This document shows, piece after piece, positions 18,401 to 27,363 of a stretch of 47,322 nucleotides of DNA (its first letter is position 1; every line of letters begins with the position of its first letter). The stretch lies in NCBI GenBank assembly GCA_024227135.1, contig JAAELC010000702.1, positions 1 through 47,322 on the forward strand, given 5' to 3'. The notes beneath the pieces are model-generated. The model had not been told where the DNA came from. It ran no database searches and was given only the letters and a program-made list of their open reading frames with translations. The DNA comes from Gammaproteobacteria bacterium. GTDB lineage: Bacteria > Pseudomonadota > Gammaproteobacteria > Chromatiales > Chromatiaceae. A program made the position numbers and the translations under genes.

Positions 18401-18594
18401 ATTCGCTGGCAGATTGCTTCCTCCACATCCTCTGCGCTGGCACCGGGATAAGCTACCGTGACCTGCAACTCCTGAGAGGCAAAGTCGGGAAAGGTCTCTC
18501 GCTGCAGACTCGGCAGCGCGCTGATTCCCAGCACGAATAAAAACAGCATCAGTAGATTGGCTGCGGTGGGGTGCCGGGCGAAAAAAGCGATCAT
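15493..18594 (-). CDS. RND family efflux transporter, inner-membrane pump
   Basis: A 1033-residue pump of the AcrB-like (HAE) RND superfamily, which exports substrates from the periplasm or inner membrane using the proton gradient. The architecture is complete: the first membrane helix at residues 8-28, a periplasmic porter loop (VTVAYPGASAEDVEEAI), a central helix bundle with the TM4 motif GLLMDDAIVIAEN whose Asp pair is the proton relay, a second porter loop, and the last bundle (IPLAFIGVIWGHLLMG, then GIVVNDSILLVEFLKLR). The start MIAFFARHPTAANLLM overlaps the adaptor gene stop by 4 bp, so the pair is an operon. No outer-membrane factor gene is in the window, so it would use one encoded elsewhere. 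The substrate is unknown. Confidence 0.95.
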   Translation of the reverse strand: MIAFFARHPTAANLLMLFLFVLGISALPSLQRETFPDFASQELQVTVAYPGASAEDVEEAICQRIEEALDGINDVAEKQCEAREGVSIATVEMVEGGDISRFMDDVKTEVEAIDNFPEETELPVIKELGRTDRVVALAVTGPMSTSHLKAYAEQIKEQLQRLPLVSQVEVNGFSDHQLRIEVPARALRQYGLSMSDIAASVARQGIDLPSGSLETGDQDLLIRFTDLRRTPGELADLIVVSASSGSEVRLGSIASISDRFELDEDKILFNGQRAAVLQVIKTKQQDTLQVMDAVSGFLEKLRVTAPAGVEFYVTQDKSSIVRDRLSLLIRNGAQGLLLVFLTMWLFFQGRFAFWVVAGLPVSFLGAFFFMSILGLTINMITMVALLIAIGLLMDDAIVIAENIATQLRRGKTAMQAAIDGTRQVSPGVISSFLTTVSVFAPLAFLSGHMGKVLQFIPMVLLLVIGVSLIEAFLILPHHLAHSLKHHERETSRFRQAFDRWLIGFRDHTLGGAVDRVVSYRYWFVGGVLALFLISVGMLAGGKLKFQAFPDIEGDIIEARVLLPQGTPLWRTEEVVQRITGALERVSQTFSPLQLDGRSLVRNVQTRFNYNQDASESGPHVATVTVDLITAEQRIGSLDDIINHWREEVGELPDLLALNFKEPVIGPGGIPLEIRLTGPDLEQLKQASREMQEWLSRYRGVFDLSDDLRPGKPELRLRLRDGALALGLDASTIASQLRAAFYGTTASEIQVGREAYEIDVRLAAADRSTLTDIESFRISTSGGDQIPLSAVVVIEPARGFARIHRVNGVRTVTVTGDLDTRIANSREIIEHTRAHFLPELMARHPGVSTSIEGQSRETNKTGTSMLRSFGIGLIGVFILLSFQFRSYIEPLVVMAMIPLAFIGVIWGHLLMGLNLTMPGIIGFASLAGIVVNDSILLVEFLKLRIREGSTVVEAAKMASRERFRAVLLTSVTTIAGLSPLLLEKSLQAQILIPLATSIIFGLLATTMLVLLVVPALFTILDDLGYSSSSRRNPA

Positions 18595-19946
18595 TCCCGG
18601 CTGCCCCCGCCCGCCTGCAGGAGCAATCCCTTTAGCAGGGGTTCATCCACGGTCGGCTCGAGCAGCATACCTTCGATGGCGGGAACCAGATCCGATACCA
18701 CGATCCGCTCGCCACCGCTGAGTCCCTTGGACAAAACGACGAAGCCCGGCTGCAGGAGCATCGGTTCCACCGCTCTGATTTCCAGCCGGTTCTGCCCATC
18801 CACCAGATAGACCTTGTCATCGTGGAGAGCATGGCGGGGTATCACCAGGCTGTCCGGCCGCGGAGCGCCGGTGAGCGTGACCTCCACAAACAGCCCCTTG
18901 ATCAGGGGGGGACGAACGCCCGGTTTGACCCCGACATACGGTTTTTCCACTTCCACGAAAACGCCCAGAGTCCGGGTTTTTGGATCCAGGGTATCGCTGA
19001 GACGTGCCACCCGGGCCTGCCAGGTTGCGGAGATACCCGCCTCCCGCAACCGCACCTCGGCCTTCAACCCGAAGCCGGCCCGCGACAACTTGAAGGGTGT
19101 CGTCACACCGTCAGTTGCCGGGTTTGAACGAAGCAGGCCGCCTATCTGCTCAATGGGAATCTGAGACTCCACTTCCGCCATCTCCAGATCATCCGCAATG
19201 GTCAGTACCTCGCCCTCGCGCACATACTGGTCCAGCTCCACGTTGACTTCGGCAATACGGCCGGTGAATGGCAACCTGACACTGGTATGTTCCAGATTCC
19301 GCCGGGCCGCCGCCAGCTTCGCCTGCTGTTGCGCAAGTTGTGCCATCAATAACGCTTTCTGACTGGGAATCAGATTCAGACTGTTCTGCTGAGCCTGAAC
19401 ACTCTGTTGCTGCCCCAGGAGGGATCGCTCCTGATCTTCCAGGTCCGAACGACTGACACCACCCTTTCCAACCAGCGCACGTTTGCGTTCCAGCTCCTTG
19501 GCATTCAATTCCAATGCCGCCTGCTCTATCGCCAGTGATTTTCGGCCGTTTTCCGTCCGCATCTCCTGTTCGTCGAGTTGTGCATGAATCGCCTGAATAT
19601 CGGCCTCGGTCTGAGCGATGGCCAACTCGTAATCCGTGGGATCGATCTGCAACACCAGTGTATCGGCCTCGAGTATCGACCCCCGGGCCAGTTGCGGATG
19701 CTTTTCGACAATTCGCCCCCCGACCTGAGCGACGGCGCCCCAGGTGCGTGCCGGCGCCACGGTACCGTGGCCGGTGGCCCCCGGAATCACAGTGACCAGC
19801 GGAGCCTCAATAACCCGGACCAGTTTGGGTTGCTCGCTGAGCGCTTCCCGCACTGGCTGGGTCTGGTTCTGCTTGAGCAGCACGAATCCTGCGATCCCGA
19901 TGACCACAGGCAGGATCAAAACCCATTTTTTTGGCTTGGGGGACAT
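18591..19946 (-). CDS. RND periplasmic adaptor subunit (HlyD/membrane-fusion family)
   Basis: A 451-residue adaptor that links the inner-membrane pump to an outer-membrane channel. The N-terminal anchor is about residues 8-24 (VLILPVVIGIAGFVLL). A lipoyl-like half follows (GTVAPARTWGAVAQVGGRI), then a long alpha-helical hairpin rich in Gln, Glu and Ala (about residues 105-215), the second lipoyl half (RLPFTGRIAEVNVELDQYVREGEVL), and beta-barrel and membrane-proximal domains. The start ATG at 19946 has GGAGG 8 bp upstream. It is the first gene of the two-gene RND operon and is divergent from the secreted Trp-rich protein gene. Confidence 0.94.
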   Translation of the reverse strand: MSPKPKKWVLILPVVIGIAGFVLLKQNQTQPVREALSEQPKLVRVIEAPLVTVIPGATGHGTVAPARTWGAVAQVGGRIVEKHPQLARGSILEADTLVLQIDPTDYELAIAQTEADIQAIHAQLDEQEMRTENGRKSLAIEQAALELNAKELERKRALVGKGGVSRSDLEDQERSLLGQQQSVQAQQNSLNLIPSQKALLMAQLAQQQAKLAAARRNLEHTSVRLPFTGRIAEVNVELDQYVREGEVLTIADDLEMAEVESQIPIEQIGGLLRSNPATDGVTTPFKLSRAGFGLKAEVRLREAGISATWQARVARLSDTLDPKTRTLGVFVEVEKPYVGVKPGVRPPLIKGLFVEVTLTGAPRPDSLVIPRHALHDDKVYLVDGQNRLEIRAVEPMLLQPGFVVLSKGLSGGERIVVSDLVPAIEGMLLEPTVDEPLLKGLLLQAGGGSRE

Positions 19947-20179
19947 GGTATTGACCTCCGTTTTCCAAGCTGGCGGGTGCCGAATAGTTCTTACAGTCGG
20001 TTGCCAACGCGCAGCAGACTGCGCAATCCTCGATTTGGAAATGGTAACCGTCAGGACAGGATTGTACAGACTATTCCCGTACTGTCATTGACAAATACAG
20101 GTCACTCGGTAGCCCGGGACCGGTGATATACTGCAGATCACTCACAAGTGTTCGGTACGCCAGAATAAGGAGTAATCCC

Positions 20180-21787
20180 ATGGGATTTTCGAAATTGACC
20201 GCCGTGACCCTGTTTGCCACCAGTACCATGATCCTGGGAAATCCCAGTGTCCAGGCAGGTAACTGGGGATGTGAACCCAACTTCAACGACCTGTCCCGCT
20301 TCATGAGCTATCCTGCCATCAGGGGAGAGCTCATCGCTTATCAGGATCATGGACAACCCACCTGGCAATCCAGGGGGCAAGGGCCCACTTCCAAGCTGCC
20401 GGTAGCGGCTGGGAACCACCATCAGCGCAGAGCCAGCTTCAACATTCCGGGCCAGGACAACCCAGCCCTTCATGACATCCCCTCAGGCTACAAACAATCA
20501 CGGCACAGCCGCCATGGTCAGGATCAGGTTCACCGCGACAGGAACCGGGCAGCTGACTACCGGGCACAAGGCTGGAATTTCCGACCCGGTCCGGATTATC
20601 AACGATACCAGCCCCCTATGGTTCGTAACCGGATGAATCCACAGTACGATCCTTCCTGGAATACTCGGTACTATCCGGGAAGCAATGGGTATGCAGCGCC
20701 CCAAAGCAGCCAGAGGGAAATCTGGCGGTCGCAGCCTCCCAACCCCATGGCATGGTCAGGTTCCCGATGGCCCCAGGTTTGGCAACCCCGGAATGGATGG
20801 AGACCCCAGATAAACGGATGGAGACCATCCGCTGGCCAATACGGGTACACCAGGCGCGACTGGAACGGATCGGGCTGGCCTGCTGGCGGCTACTCCGCAC
20901 CGGCCTGGCAAAACCCTTATCACAGCAGGCAACCCGTTAACGGGCACTGGCCCATGTACGGCAGCCGCTGGCAACCGACTCAATCCCGGTACTCCCGATG
21001 GCCAGTCCACGCACCAGCCATGCCTGAGTATTCGGTACGGCCTGTTTTCCCGGCAGCCGTTAACCTGTCCACAGCTGACACCGCTCAACCCGGGAACAGC
21101 AAGACCCCGGGAACCTCTGAAAGTGACAAGTCCATCATGGGCAAGATCATAAGCGGCATTGCCTTGGAGTTGATTGTCGACAAACCGGCCGCCCCCGCAA
21201 CGCCCGCACCGGACCCGTCCTACTCCGTGAAACCCACTTCTATTGAGGAAAGCACCGAAACCAAGTCCGCCCCGGGAATCGAAACAGACCCACCGGCCGC
21301 TCCGGGCAGCGCCACATCCCGGACTGACCAGAACGATGGGATGCCTGCAACCGAAACGGTGCCGGGCGGTGCCGAAGCAAGTGCTATGGATACCCCACCT
21401 TCGCCTGCATCAGAAACTTTATCCCTGGCAGAAACAGCACCCACTGCCGCCCAGCCCGGCAAGCCGACAAATGATCCGGTAAAGCCACCGGCGGCCTCAG
21501 AGGCAAGCAGCAAGGACAAACCGGATCCTGCCCCGACACCCGATGTATCAGCAGAGGACGACGGAACAAAGGCTGTATCAGCAGATTCAATTCCGGATCC
21601 CCGACCCGAACAACTCCCAGGCGTACCGGTTACGCGGAAACTGTCGGATCAACCGCCAGGACCGCCGACTGACAGTCAACCGCCGGTACCGGGCAACACC
21701 GTTCCTGAGGACATGGCGAAGCAGCCGGAGGAACAAAGCGGCGGAAAGGAGAGTAGCCCGAAAGGAGGCGCCCAACCCGGAGTCTGA
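20180..21787 (+). CDS. Secreted Trp/Arg/Pro-rich protein with Pro/Ala/Thr-rich tail
   Basis: A 535-residue protein I do not recognise. The ATG at 20180 follows AAGGAG and starts a signal peptide (KLTAVTLFATSTMILG, cleavage likely after VQA). The mature protein has two unlike halves. Up to about residue 300 it is basic and full of Trp, Tyr, Arg, Asn, Gln, Pro and Gly, with short imprecise repeats such as NGWRPQINGWRPSAGQYGYTR. After about residue 330 it turns acidic and is rich in Pro, Ala, Thr, Ser, Glu and Asp, a composition typical of an extended linker. A possible short amphipathic helix (SIMGKIISGIALELIV) separates the halves. It is divergent from the RND operon. A surface or matrix role is a guess; no anchor motif is visible at the C-terminus. 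Confidence 0.82.
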   Translation: MGFSKLTAVTLFATSTMILGNPSVQAGNWGCEPNFNDLSRFMSYPAIRGELIAYQDHGQPTWQSRGQGPTSKLPVAAGNHHQRRASFNIPGQDNPALHDIPSGYKQSRHSRHGQDQVHRDRNRAADYRAQGWNFRPGPDYQRYQPPMVRNRMNPQYDPSWNTRYYPGSNGYAAPQSSQREIWRSQPPNPMAWSGSRWPQVWQPRNGWRPQINGWRPSAGQYGYTRRDWNGSGWPAGGYSAPAWQNPYHSRQPVNGHWPMYGSRWQPTQSRYSRWPVHAPAMPEYSVRPVFPAAVNLSTADTAQPGNSKTPGTSESDKSIMGKIISGIALELIVDKPAAPATPAPDPSYSVKPTSIEESTETKSAPGIETDPPAAPGSATSRTDQNDGMPATETVPGGAEASAMDTPPSPASETLSLAETAPTAAQPGKPTNDPVKPPAASEASSKDKPDPAPTPDVSAEDDGTKAVSADSIPDPRPEQLPGVPVTRKLSDQPPGPPTDSQPPVPGNTVPEDMAKQPEEQSGGKESSPKGGAQPGV

Positions 21788-21934
21788 AACCACCGCCTGC
21801 GCTCCGGCCGGTTATAGACCATCTTCCCCAGCTTCAGCCCCACTGAAGGAGAGGGGCACTCACGCAGCTGCACCGAACCTGCAGGTGTCGCCTGTGGCTG
21901 TGCACGGACTGCCACAGGCCTGCGGACTGTTAAG

Positions 21935-24214
21935 CTACGTTTCTTCCAGGGGTTCAGCGAAGCTGCACTCCCGTTGCGGGCAGACCTTTTCAGTCCCGTT
22001 ACGTTTTGTGGTTTTGATGGTGAGTATCGGCCAGCCACAGCGAGGGCAGGGTTCCGCAACGGGTTCATTCCATGCGGCGTAGTCGCAGGCCGGGTAGGTG
22101 GCGCAGGAATAAAAAACCTTTCCGCGACGGGACTTGCGACGCATCAATGTCCCCTTCCCGCATTTCGGACAATCCACGCCGGTATCCACGGGCTTTTCCA
22201 ACGGCTCGATATGCCGGCACTTGGGATATCCGGTGCAACCGATAAACTTTCCGTACCGTCCCCTCTTGACAACCAGGTCGGATTCGCATTCCGGGCATTT
22301 ACGCCCATCCACGATTTCGGGTGCCTCCTGCTGGCGTGAGTCACCATTGAGGTCCCGGGTGTAGTCGCACTCCGGATAATTGGTACAGCCTACGAAACGC
22401 CCATGCCGACCCAAACGTATGGAGAGAGGCTTCCCGCATTGGGGACAGGCCTCCTCCAGCGCTTCATGAGTCACATCGCTTCGCTTGACGTTATCCTGGG
22501 TATGATCGATTCGCTCCTTGAACGGTTTCCAGAATTGCTCCAGCAATGGAATCCATTCCTCTTCCCCCCGGGAGACAGCATCCAGTTCATCTTCCAACCG
22601 TGCGGTGAAATCATAATCCACGTAGCGGCTGAAGTAACGGGTCAGAAACCGATTGACCACCCTTCCCACGTCCGTTGGATGGAAACGCTTCTTCTCCAGC
22701 AGCACGTACTCCCGATCCTGGAGGGTGGAAATAATAGAGGCGTAGGTCGACGGGCGTCCGATACCATGCTCTTCCAACGCCTTTACCAGACTTGCCTCGC
22801 TGTAGCGCGGTGGCGGCTCGGTAAAATGCTGCTCGGGCCGAATTCCCTTCAGCGGAATGGTCTCACCCTTCTCCAAGGGGGGTAGCAGTTTCTCGTCATC
22901 ATCACCCTTCTTGGCATCGTCCACCCCCTCCATGTACACCAGCATGAAGCCGGGATTGGCAATCGTGGACCCACTGGCACGAAAGTTATTCCCTTCACCG
23001 CAGCCGAGATCCACCGTCACCGTATTGATGGTGGCGTGAATCATCTGAGAAGCAACGGTTCGCTTCCAGATCAGCTCGTACAAACGATGCTGGTCCTTGG
23101 TCAAGTGGTCTTTGAGCTTATCGGGGGTGCGCTCCACCGAAGTGGGACGTATCGCCTCGTGAGCCTCCTGGGCATTCTTTGCCTTGGTCTTATAGCGGCG
23201 CGGCTCACTGGGAACGTGGGTACTGTCGAAACGTTCCGATATGTAGGCGCGCACTTCGGTTGTCGCTTCCTCAGCCAGATTGACCGAATCGGTACGCATA
23301 TAGGTGATCAGCCCTACGGCCCCCCCACCGGTATCGATGCCTTCATACAGCTGCTGGGCAGTGCGCATCGTACGCTGAGCGGTAAAGCCGAGTTTTCGTG
23401 CTGCCTCCTGCTGCAGGGTGGACGTGGTGAAAGGGGCTGCTGGATTTCGTCGGCGCTGCCTCTTCTGCACCTTGTCCACGACCAGCTGCCCACCTGCGGC
23501 CTCCAACAGCTCTTTCTCCGCGGCGGCTGCTTTTTCGCTGTCGGTGATGCTGAACTGCTCGATTTTCTCGCCACGATAGCTCTGGAGTTTGGCAACGAAG
23601 GGATGACTGCCTTTGGCCAGATCAGCCTCGATGGTCCAGTATTCCCTGGCTTTGAAAGCCTCAATTTCCTCTTCCCGCTCGACGATCATGCGCAACGCGG
23701 GGCTCTGAACACGCCCTGCGGACAGTCCCCGGCGTACTTTTTTCCACAGCAGAGGCGAGAGATTGAAACCCACCAGATAATCCAGAGCGCGGCGTGCCTG
23801 CTGGGCATTTACCAGATCCATCGACAGATCTCTGGGGTGTTCGATGGCATCCTGAATCGCTTTCTTGGTGATTTCGTTGAAAACCACCCGATGCACCGAC
23901 TTGTCGTTGAGGTGCTTTCGATTTCTAAGCAATTCGTACAGATGCCAGGAAATAGCCTCTCCCTCGCGATCCGGGTCAGTGGCCAGATAGAGGGCATCGG
24001 ATCCTTTCAACGCCTTCGTGATGGCCTGCACGTGCCGGTCGTTTCGTTCGATAACCTGGTATTTCATCCGAAACTGGCTTTCAGGATCCACGGCGCCCTC
24101 TTTGGGAACCAGGTCTCTGACATGACCATAGGAAGCAAGTACCTTGAAATCTTTGCCAAGGTACTTATTGATGGTCTTGGCCTTGGCCGGCGATTCGACA
24201 ATTACAAGATTCAT
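21935..24214 (-). CDS. topA: DNA topoisomerase I (type IA)
   Basis: A 759-residue enzyme that relaxes negative supercoils by passing strands through a 5'-phosphotyrosine break. The TOPRIM domain begins at residue 1 (NLVIVESPAKAKTINKYLG) with its acidic DPDREGE motif. The catalytic Tyr305 lies in ITYMRTDSVNLA. After about residue 590 there are four zinc-binding units, starting CPQCGKPL, CPECESDL, CPKCGKGT and CPRCGWPI, the first three of the usual Topo_Zn_ribbon kind. It is somewhat shorter than the E. coli enzyme (865 residues), with fewer C-terminal elements. It is the last gene of the minus-strand set lysM-dprA-smg-topA, an arrangement common in gammaproteobacteria. The gap to smg is 141 bp, so topA may have its own promoter. 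Confidence 0.97.
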   Translation of the reverse strand: MNLVIVESPAKAKTINKYLGKDFKVLASYGHVRDLVPKEGAVDPESQFRMKYQVIERNDRHVQAITKALKGSDALYLATDPDREGEAISWHLYELLRNRKHLNDKSVHRVVFNEITKKAIQDAIEHPRDLSMDLVNAQQARRALDYLVGFNLSPLLWKKVRRGLSAGRVQSPALRMIVEREEEIEAFKAREYWTIEADLAKGSHPFVAKLQSYRGEKIEQFSITDSEKAAAAEKELLEAAGGQLVVDKVQKRQRRRNPAAPFTTSTLQQEAARKLGFTAQRTMRTAQQLYEGIDTGGGAVGLITYMRTDSVNLAEEATTEVRAYISERFDSTHVPSEPRRYKTKAKNAQEAHEAIRPTSVERTPDKLKDHLTKDQHRLYELIWKRTVASQMIHATINTVTVDLGCGEGNNFRASGSTIANPGFMLVYMEGVDDAKKGDDDEKLLPPLEKGETIPLKGIRPEQHFTEPPPRYSEASLVKALEEHGIGRPSTYASIISTLQDREYVLLEKKRFHPTDVGRVVNRFLTRYFSRYVDYDFTARLEDELDAVSRGEEEWIPLLEQFWKPFKERIDHTQDNVKRSDVTHEALEEACPQCGKPLSIRLGRHGRFVGCTNYPECDYTRDLNGDSRQQEAPEIVDGRKCPECESDLVVKRGRYGKFIGCTGYPKCRHIEPLEKPVDTGVDCPKCGKGTLMRRKSRRGKVFYSCATYPACDYAAWNEPVAEPCPRCGWPILTIKTTKRNGTEKVCPQRECSFAEPLEET

Positions 24215-24355
24215 CTGAGGTTTAAAAGATCACTTATCAAAATTTGAGTTTATCCAGTCCGGTTAGACGCGCGTCAGAACACACCGAGACTACCCGCTTC
24301 TCGGTTAAACCCTTAAAATAAAAAAAGTATTGAGCAGCGCCGCCCGGCTACTCGA

Positions 24356-24832
24356 TCAATGCAGGTAGACGGGGATGTCGTTGTACACCAAGTCTTCCAT
24401 CTGCGCAAAGGCACTTTCCTGTCCCGGCTGATTTATCAGGACCATGAGCACGATCCATTTCAACTCTTCCACCCCGATGTGCATCGACTCCAGGGCGATC
24501 GCCCGGTCGATAACCAGTTCTCGGCTGGAGGGAGCCAATATGGCATTTTGCTCCAGAAACAGGAGTAATCCTCTGCAGTCAGCATCCAGCCTTTCCTGCT
24601 CAACGCTCGTATAGATACGCATGGCATGGCTGATATGCTCGCGGTTTTCCAGCGTATCCTGGCTATGGGCTAGTTCATCCATCCACTTGAAGGCTTTGTC
24701 GATTTCCCGCTCCGGAAACCCTGCTTGAATCAGTTCTTCATGTATCTGGTCCTGATCCGACGGTGTGCTCTGGTCGCTGTCCATGTAGTTTTCATACAGG
24801 TATATGAGTATATCGACGACATTTTCGTTCAT
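24356..24832 (-). CDS. smg: Smg / DUF494 family protein
   Basis: A 158-residue cytoplasmic protein of the Smg (DUF494) family, typically found between dprA and topA, as here. The characteristic start MNENVVDILIYLYENYM and the C-terminal segment ELKWIVLMVLINQPGQE with a terminal acidic end are present. The ATG at 24832 has a GGAAG ribosome site and is preferred over an upstream in-frame start. It begins 11 bp after the dprA stop, so the two are co-transcribed. The function of Smg is not established. Confidence 0.94.
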   Translation of the reverse strand: MNENVVDILIYLYENYMDSDQSTPSDQDQIHEELIQAGFPEREIDKAFKWMDELAHSQDTLENREHISHAMRIYTSVEQERLDADCRGLLLFLEQNAILAPSSRELVIDRAIALESMHIGVEELKWIVLMVLINQPGQESAFAQMEDLVYNDIPVYLH

Positions 24833-24843
24833 TTCACTTCCTT

Positions 24844-25989
24844 TCACGACAACGACTCCGGTCCCGATGGTGGCTGGTACTTGCCGGTTAAACAGTACCT
24901 TCCACCGGGGGAAGGTGACACGTAACCTTCGAGTTCAAGTCGTAGAAGCATGGAGGAAACTGACTCTGCGGTCAATCCGGTACGTTCAATCAACAGATCG
25001 ACAGAAGTAGGATCATAGTCCATCCCCTGCAACAGCAGCCTGTATTCTCCATCCCACTCTTTGCGGCCTTCGGCAGGAACCGGCGATTCTGAATCCGGAA
25101 CCAAACTCAGATGCGCCAGCAGCGGCCCCAGTTCCTCCACCACGTCATGGGCATTCTCCACCAACTTTGCACCCTGGCGAATCAGGGCGTGACAGCCTCT
25201 TGCCAGAGGACTGTGTATGGAGCCGGGTATGGCAAATACCTCCCGTCCCTGCTCTACCGCCTGCCGGGCAGTAATCAGGGAGCCGCTATGAATAGCCGCT
25301 TCGATTACCAGCACCCCCAGGCTCAGACCGCTGATAATCCTGTTTCTTCTTGGAAAGTGATGGCGTAACGCCGACGTACCGGGAGGAAACTCCGAAATCA
25401 AGGCACCTTGACTGGCGATGCGATGAGCCAGATCACGATGCCGGGAAGGGTAGACCCGATCCAGGCCGGTGGCCGCTACAGCGATAGTCAAACCGTTGGC
25501 AGCCAGAGCCCCATCATGGGCAGCCCCATCGATACCCATGGCGAGCCCGCTGGTGATACAGAGACCGGTATCGGCCAGATAACGGGCAAAATCCCTGGCC
25601 GTCTGATGGCCGGAATGGCTCGGATTGCGGCTACCGACGATGGCGATCTGGGGCAAGGACAGCAACTCCGGATCCCCTTTGACGAACAGCAGGGGTGGTG
25701 GGTCGGAAATTTGCCGCAGAAGGCTGGAATAACGGCTGTCCTGAATGGTTATCAGATGGTGTCCCGGCTGATCCAGCCAGGCCAGTCCGGATTTGATTTC
25801 ACCCCAATCCGGTGATCTCAGCCAGGCAACCGTCTCCGGTTTCAGCACCTCGCCCGCGATGGCAGAGGCGCCGTTTTCGAACAGCTCCCGAGGTGATCCT
25901 ACCCGATCCAGCAGTCGAACGCTGCCTCTGGCTCCGAGACCTGGTGCGCGCGAAAGCGCCAGCCAGTACCTGAGTTCCGCTTCTTCCAT
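24844..25989 (-). CDS. dprA: DNA processing protein DprA
   Basis: A 381-residue protein that loads RecA on incoming single-stranded DNA during transformation. Domain order: a short N-terminal helical (SAM-like) region, the Rossmann-like core (IAIVGSRNPSHSG, then SGLAMGIDGAAH, and FPRRNRIISGLS), and a C-terminal winged helix (about residues 310-372, DLLIERTGLTAESVSSML). Length is normal. It starts at ATG 25989 with GAGG upstream, 18 bp after the LysM gene. Together with cinA elsewhere in the window it fits a competence set, but no comEC or comEA is here. Confidence 0.95.
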   Translation of the reverse strand: MEEAELRYWLALSRAPGLGARGSVRLLDRVGSPRELFENGASAIAGEVLKPETVAWLRSPDWGEIKSGLAWLDQPGHHLITIQDSRYSSLLRQISDPPPLLFVKGDPELLSLPQIAIVGSRNPSHSGHQTARDFARYLADTGLCITSGLAMGIDGAAHDGALAANGLTIAVAATGLDRVYPSRHRDLAHRIASQGALISEFPPGTSALRHHFPRRNRIISGLSLGVLVIEAAIHSGSLITARQAVEQGREVFAIPGSIHSPLARGCHALIRQGAKLVENAHDVVEELGPLLAHLSLVPDSESPVPAEGRKEWDGEYRLLLQGMDYDPTSVDLLIERTGLTAESVSSMLLRLELEGYVSPSPGGRYCLTGKYQPPSGPESLS

Positions 25990-26007
25990 GAAACCTCAGA
26001 GCACCGC

Positions 26008-27057
26008 CTACAGGTCGGGTGACACGACACGGTCCTTGACATGGATACTGCTCGAGGCATACATGACCAGACCGAAACTGATTCTGGAGAAGGTACGGAA
26101 CACCATCAGCACACCGGCCGGTTCATCCGGTAGTTGTACCTGTTTATGTGCGTCCCTGGCCACGATAATAACGTCTCTTACCGTCTCACCTCGCTGGTTG
26201 ATAGTGAGCACATCTCCCGGAACCAGTCCGTCCGATGCCCCCCTGTCGAGCACGACCACGTTGTATTGTCCGATCTCGTTAACGCCATTGAGTACCGAAA
26301 TGATGCTGCCTCTGATCTCTTTGTTGGGCGCCTTGGGAAAGAAAGTATCGAAAGCCACACCTTCGTTCGCCGGCAGCAAACGATCGCCGAGGAACGCCTC
26401 TATCTGCACACTGGTCATCTGGATCGTTGCCGGATCCCCGGTACGCATCAAATCCGCACTGCCGACATACTCGGCTTCGTAACCGAGGATTTCGTTGGTA
26501 TCCGCATCGCGGTAGACAACACCACCTCGAACCACGTCAAAACGGGTTTCGCTGTCGTCCTCGATTGAACGTACGTAAGCCTTGACACCGGTACTTCCGA
26601 GCAGGTGTTCCCGCCCGAAGCTGACGATGTAGGGTTTGGTGTCCAGATCATCGTTGTCGAGCACGAAGGGTCGGGTGAGGAACTGGTTGATCGCATCCAG
26701 GGGCACGGAGGGCAGTGCGGCGTCCAGAGGCGACGAGCGCACATTGGGCGATAATTTCACCAGGGAGCCCCGCTCCAGGGAGAGGCGCAGTTTGCCATCC
26801 ACGTAGGACATGACAATGACGTCCCCTGGATAAATCAGGTGGGGATTGCGAATCTGGGGATTGACGTGCCATACGTCCGGCCATCGCCAGGGGTCCCGGA
26901 GAAACCGACCGGCAATATCCCACAGGGTGTCGCCTCTGACGACTGTGTAACGGTCCGGATGAGTCGGATTGACCGCGACATCAGCTTGCGCCACTGCACC
27001 CCAGGTGAGTAAAAGACCCAGTATTAGGCTGGCCGATGCATGTTTGTATGAAGGCAT
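26008..27057 (-). CDS. LysM peptidoglycan-binding domain protein
   Basis: A 349-residue secreted protein. The ATG at 27057 has GGGAG at 6 bp and starts a signal peptide ending near AVAQA. The mature N-terminus carries a LysM domain (about residues 38-90, [17 protein letters not shown], then [15 protein letters not shown]), which binds peptidoglycan. The remaining 250 residues are beta-rich with no catalytic motif I know; the segments [19 protein letters not shown] and [16 protein letters not shown] recur in LysM proteins upstream of dprA in related bacteria. It heads the minus-strand unit and is divergent from def. It is likely a cell-wall-associated scaffold; no enzyme activity is visible. 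Confidence 0.92.
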   Translation of the reverse strand: MPSYKHASASLILGLLLTWGAVAQADVAVNPTHPDRYTVVRGDTLWDIAGRFLRDPWRWPDVWHVNPQIRNPHLIYPGDVIVMSYVDGKLRLSLERGSLVKLSPNVRSSPLDAALPSVPLDAINQFLTRPFVLDNDDLDTKPYIVSFGREHLLGSTGVKAYVRSIEDDSETRFDVVRGGVVYRDADTNEILGYEAEYVGSADLMRTGDPATIQMTSVQIEAFLGDRLLPANEGVAFDTFFPKAPNKEIRGSIISVLNGVNEIGQYNVVVLDRGASDGLVPGDVLTINQRGETVRDVIIVARDAHKQVQLPDEPAGVLMVFRTFSRISFGLVMYASSSIHVKDRVVSPDL

Positions 27058-27363
27058 AACTGCTCCCAAATGATAGCTTGCTCACGACAAAGTCTGATTA
27101 ACCAGCCGGTACCACGACCAGGATTGATGTATCATCATAATGTTCTTGAATTATATTATCCATGTGATGCGAGTGCCTATCGGAAATTTGCCACTTCTTT
27201 CAAGAAAGTCTACCAGTCGACCGGTGTTTTGAGCGTATTTGTTGGGTGGTTCTCACAATACAACTCGTGCGGGATGAACTGTTCCCCCGGATCGGCCGAT
27301 GTTTTTGGAACTGAAACGGAAAAATCCGATCTGTACTCTATGTATCTAAAACGGAAAAACGAG
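27058..27363. other. Divergent region between lysM and def
   Basis: About 306 bp separating two oppositely oriented operons, with AT-rich stretches near 27130-27170 that suit promoters. The def reading frame is open across it, but no start there is consistent with the family. I could not place -35/-10 pairs with confidence. Confidence 0.45.
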
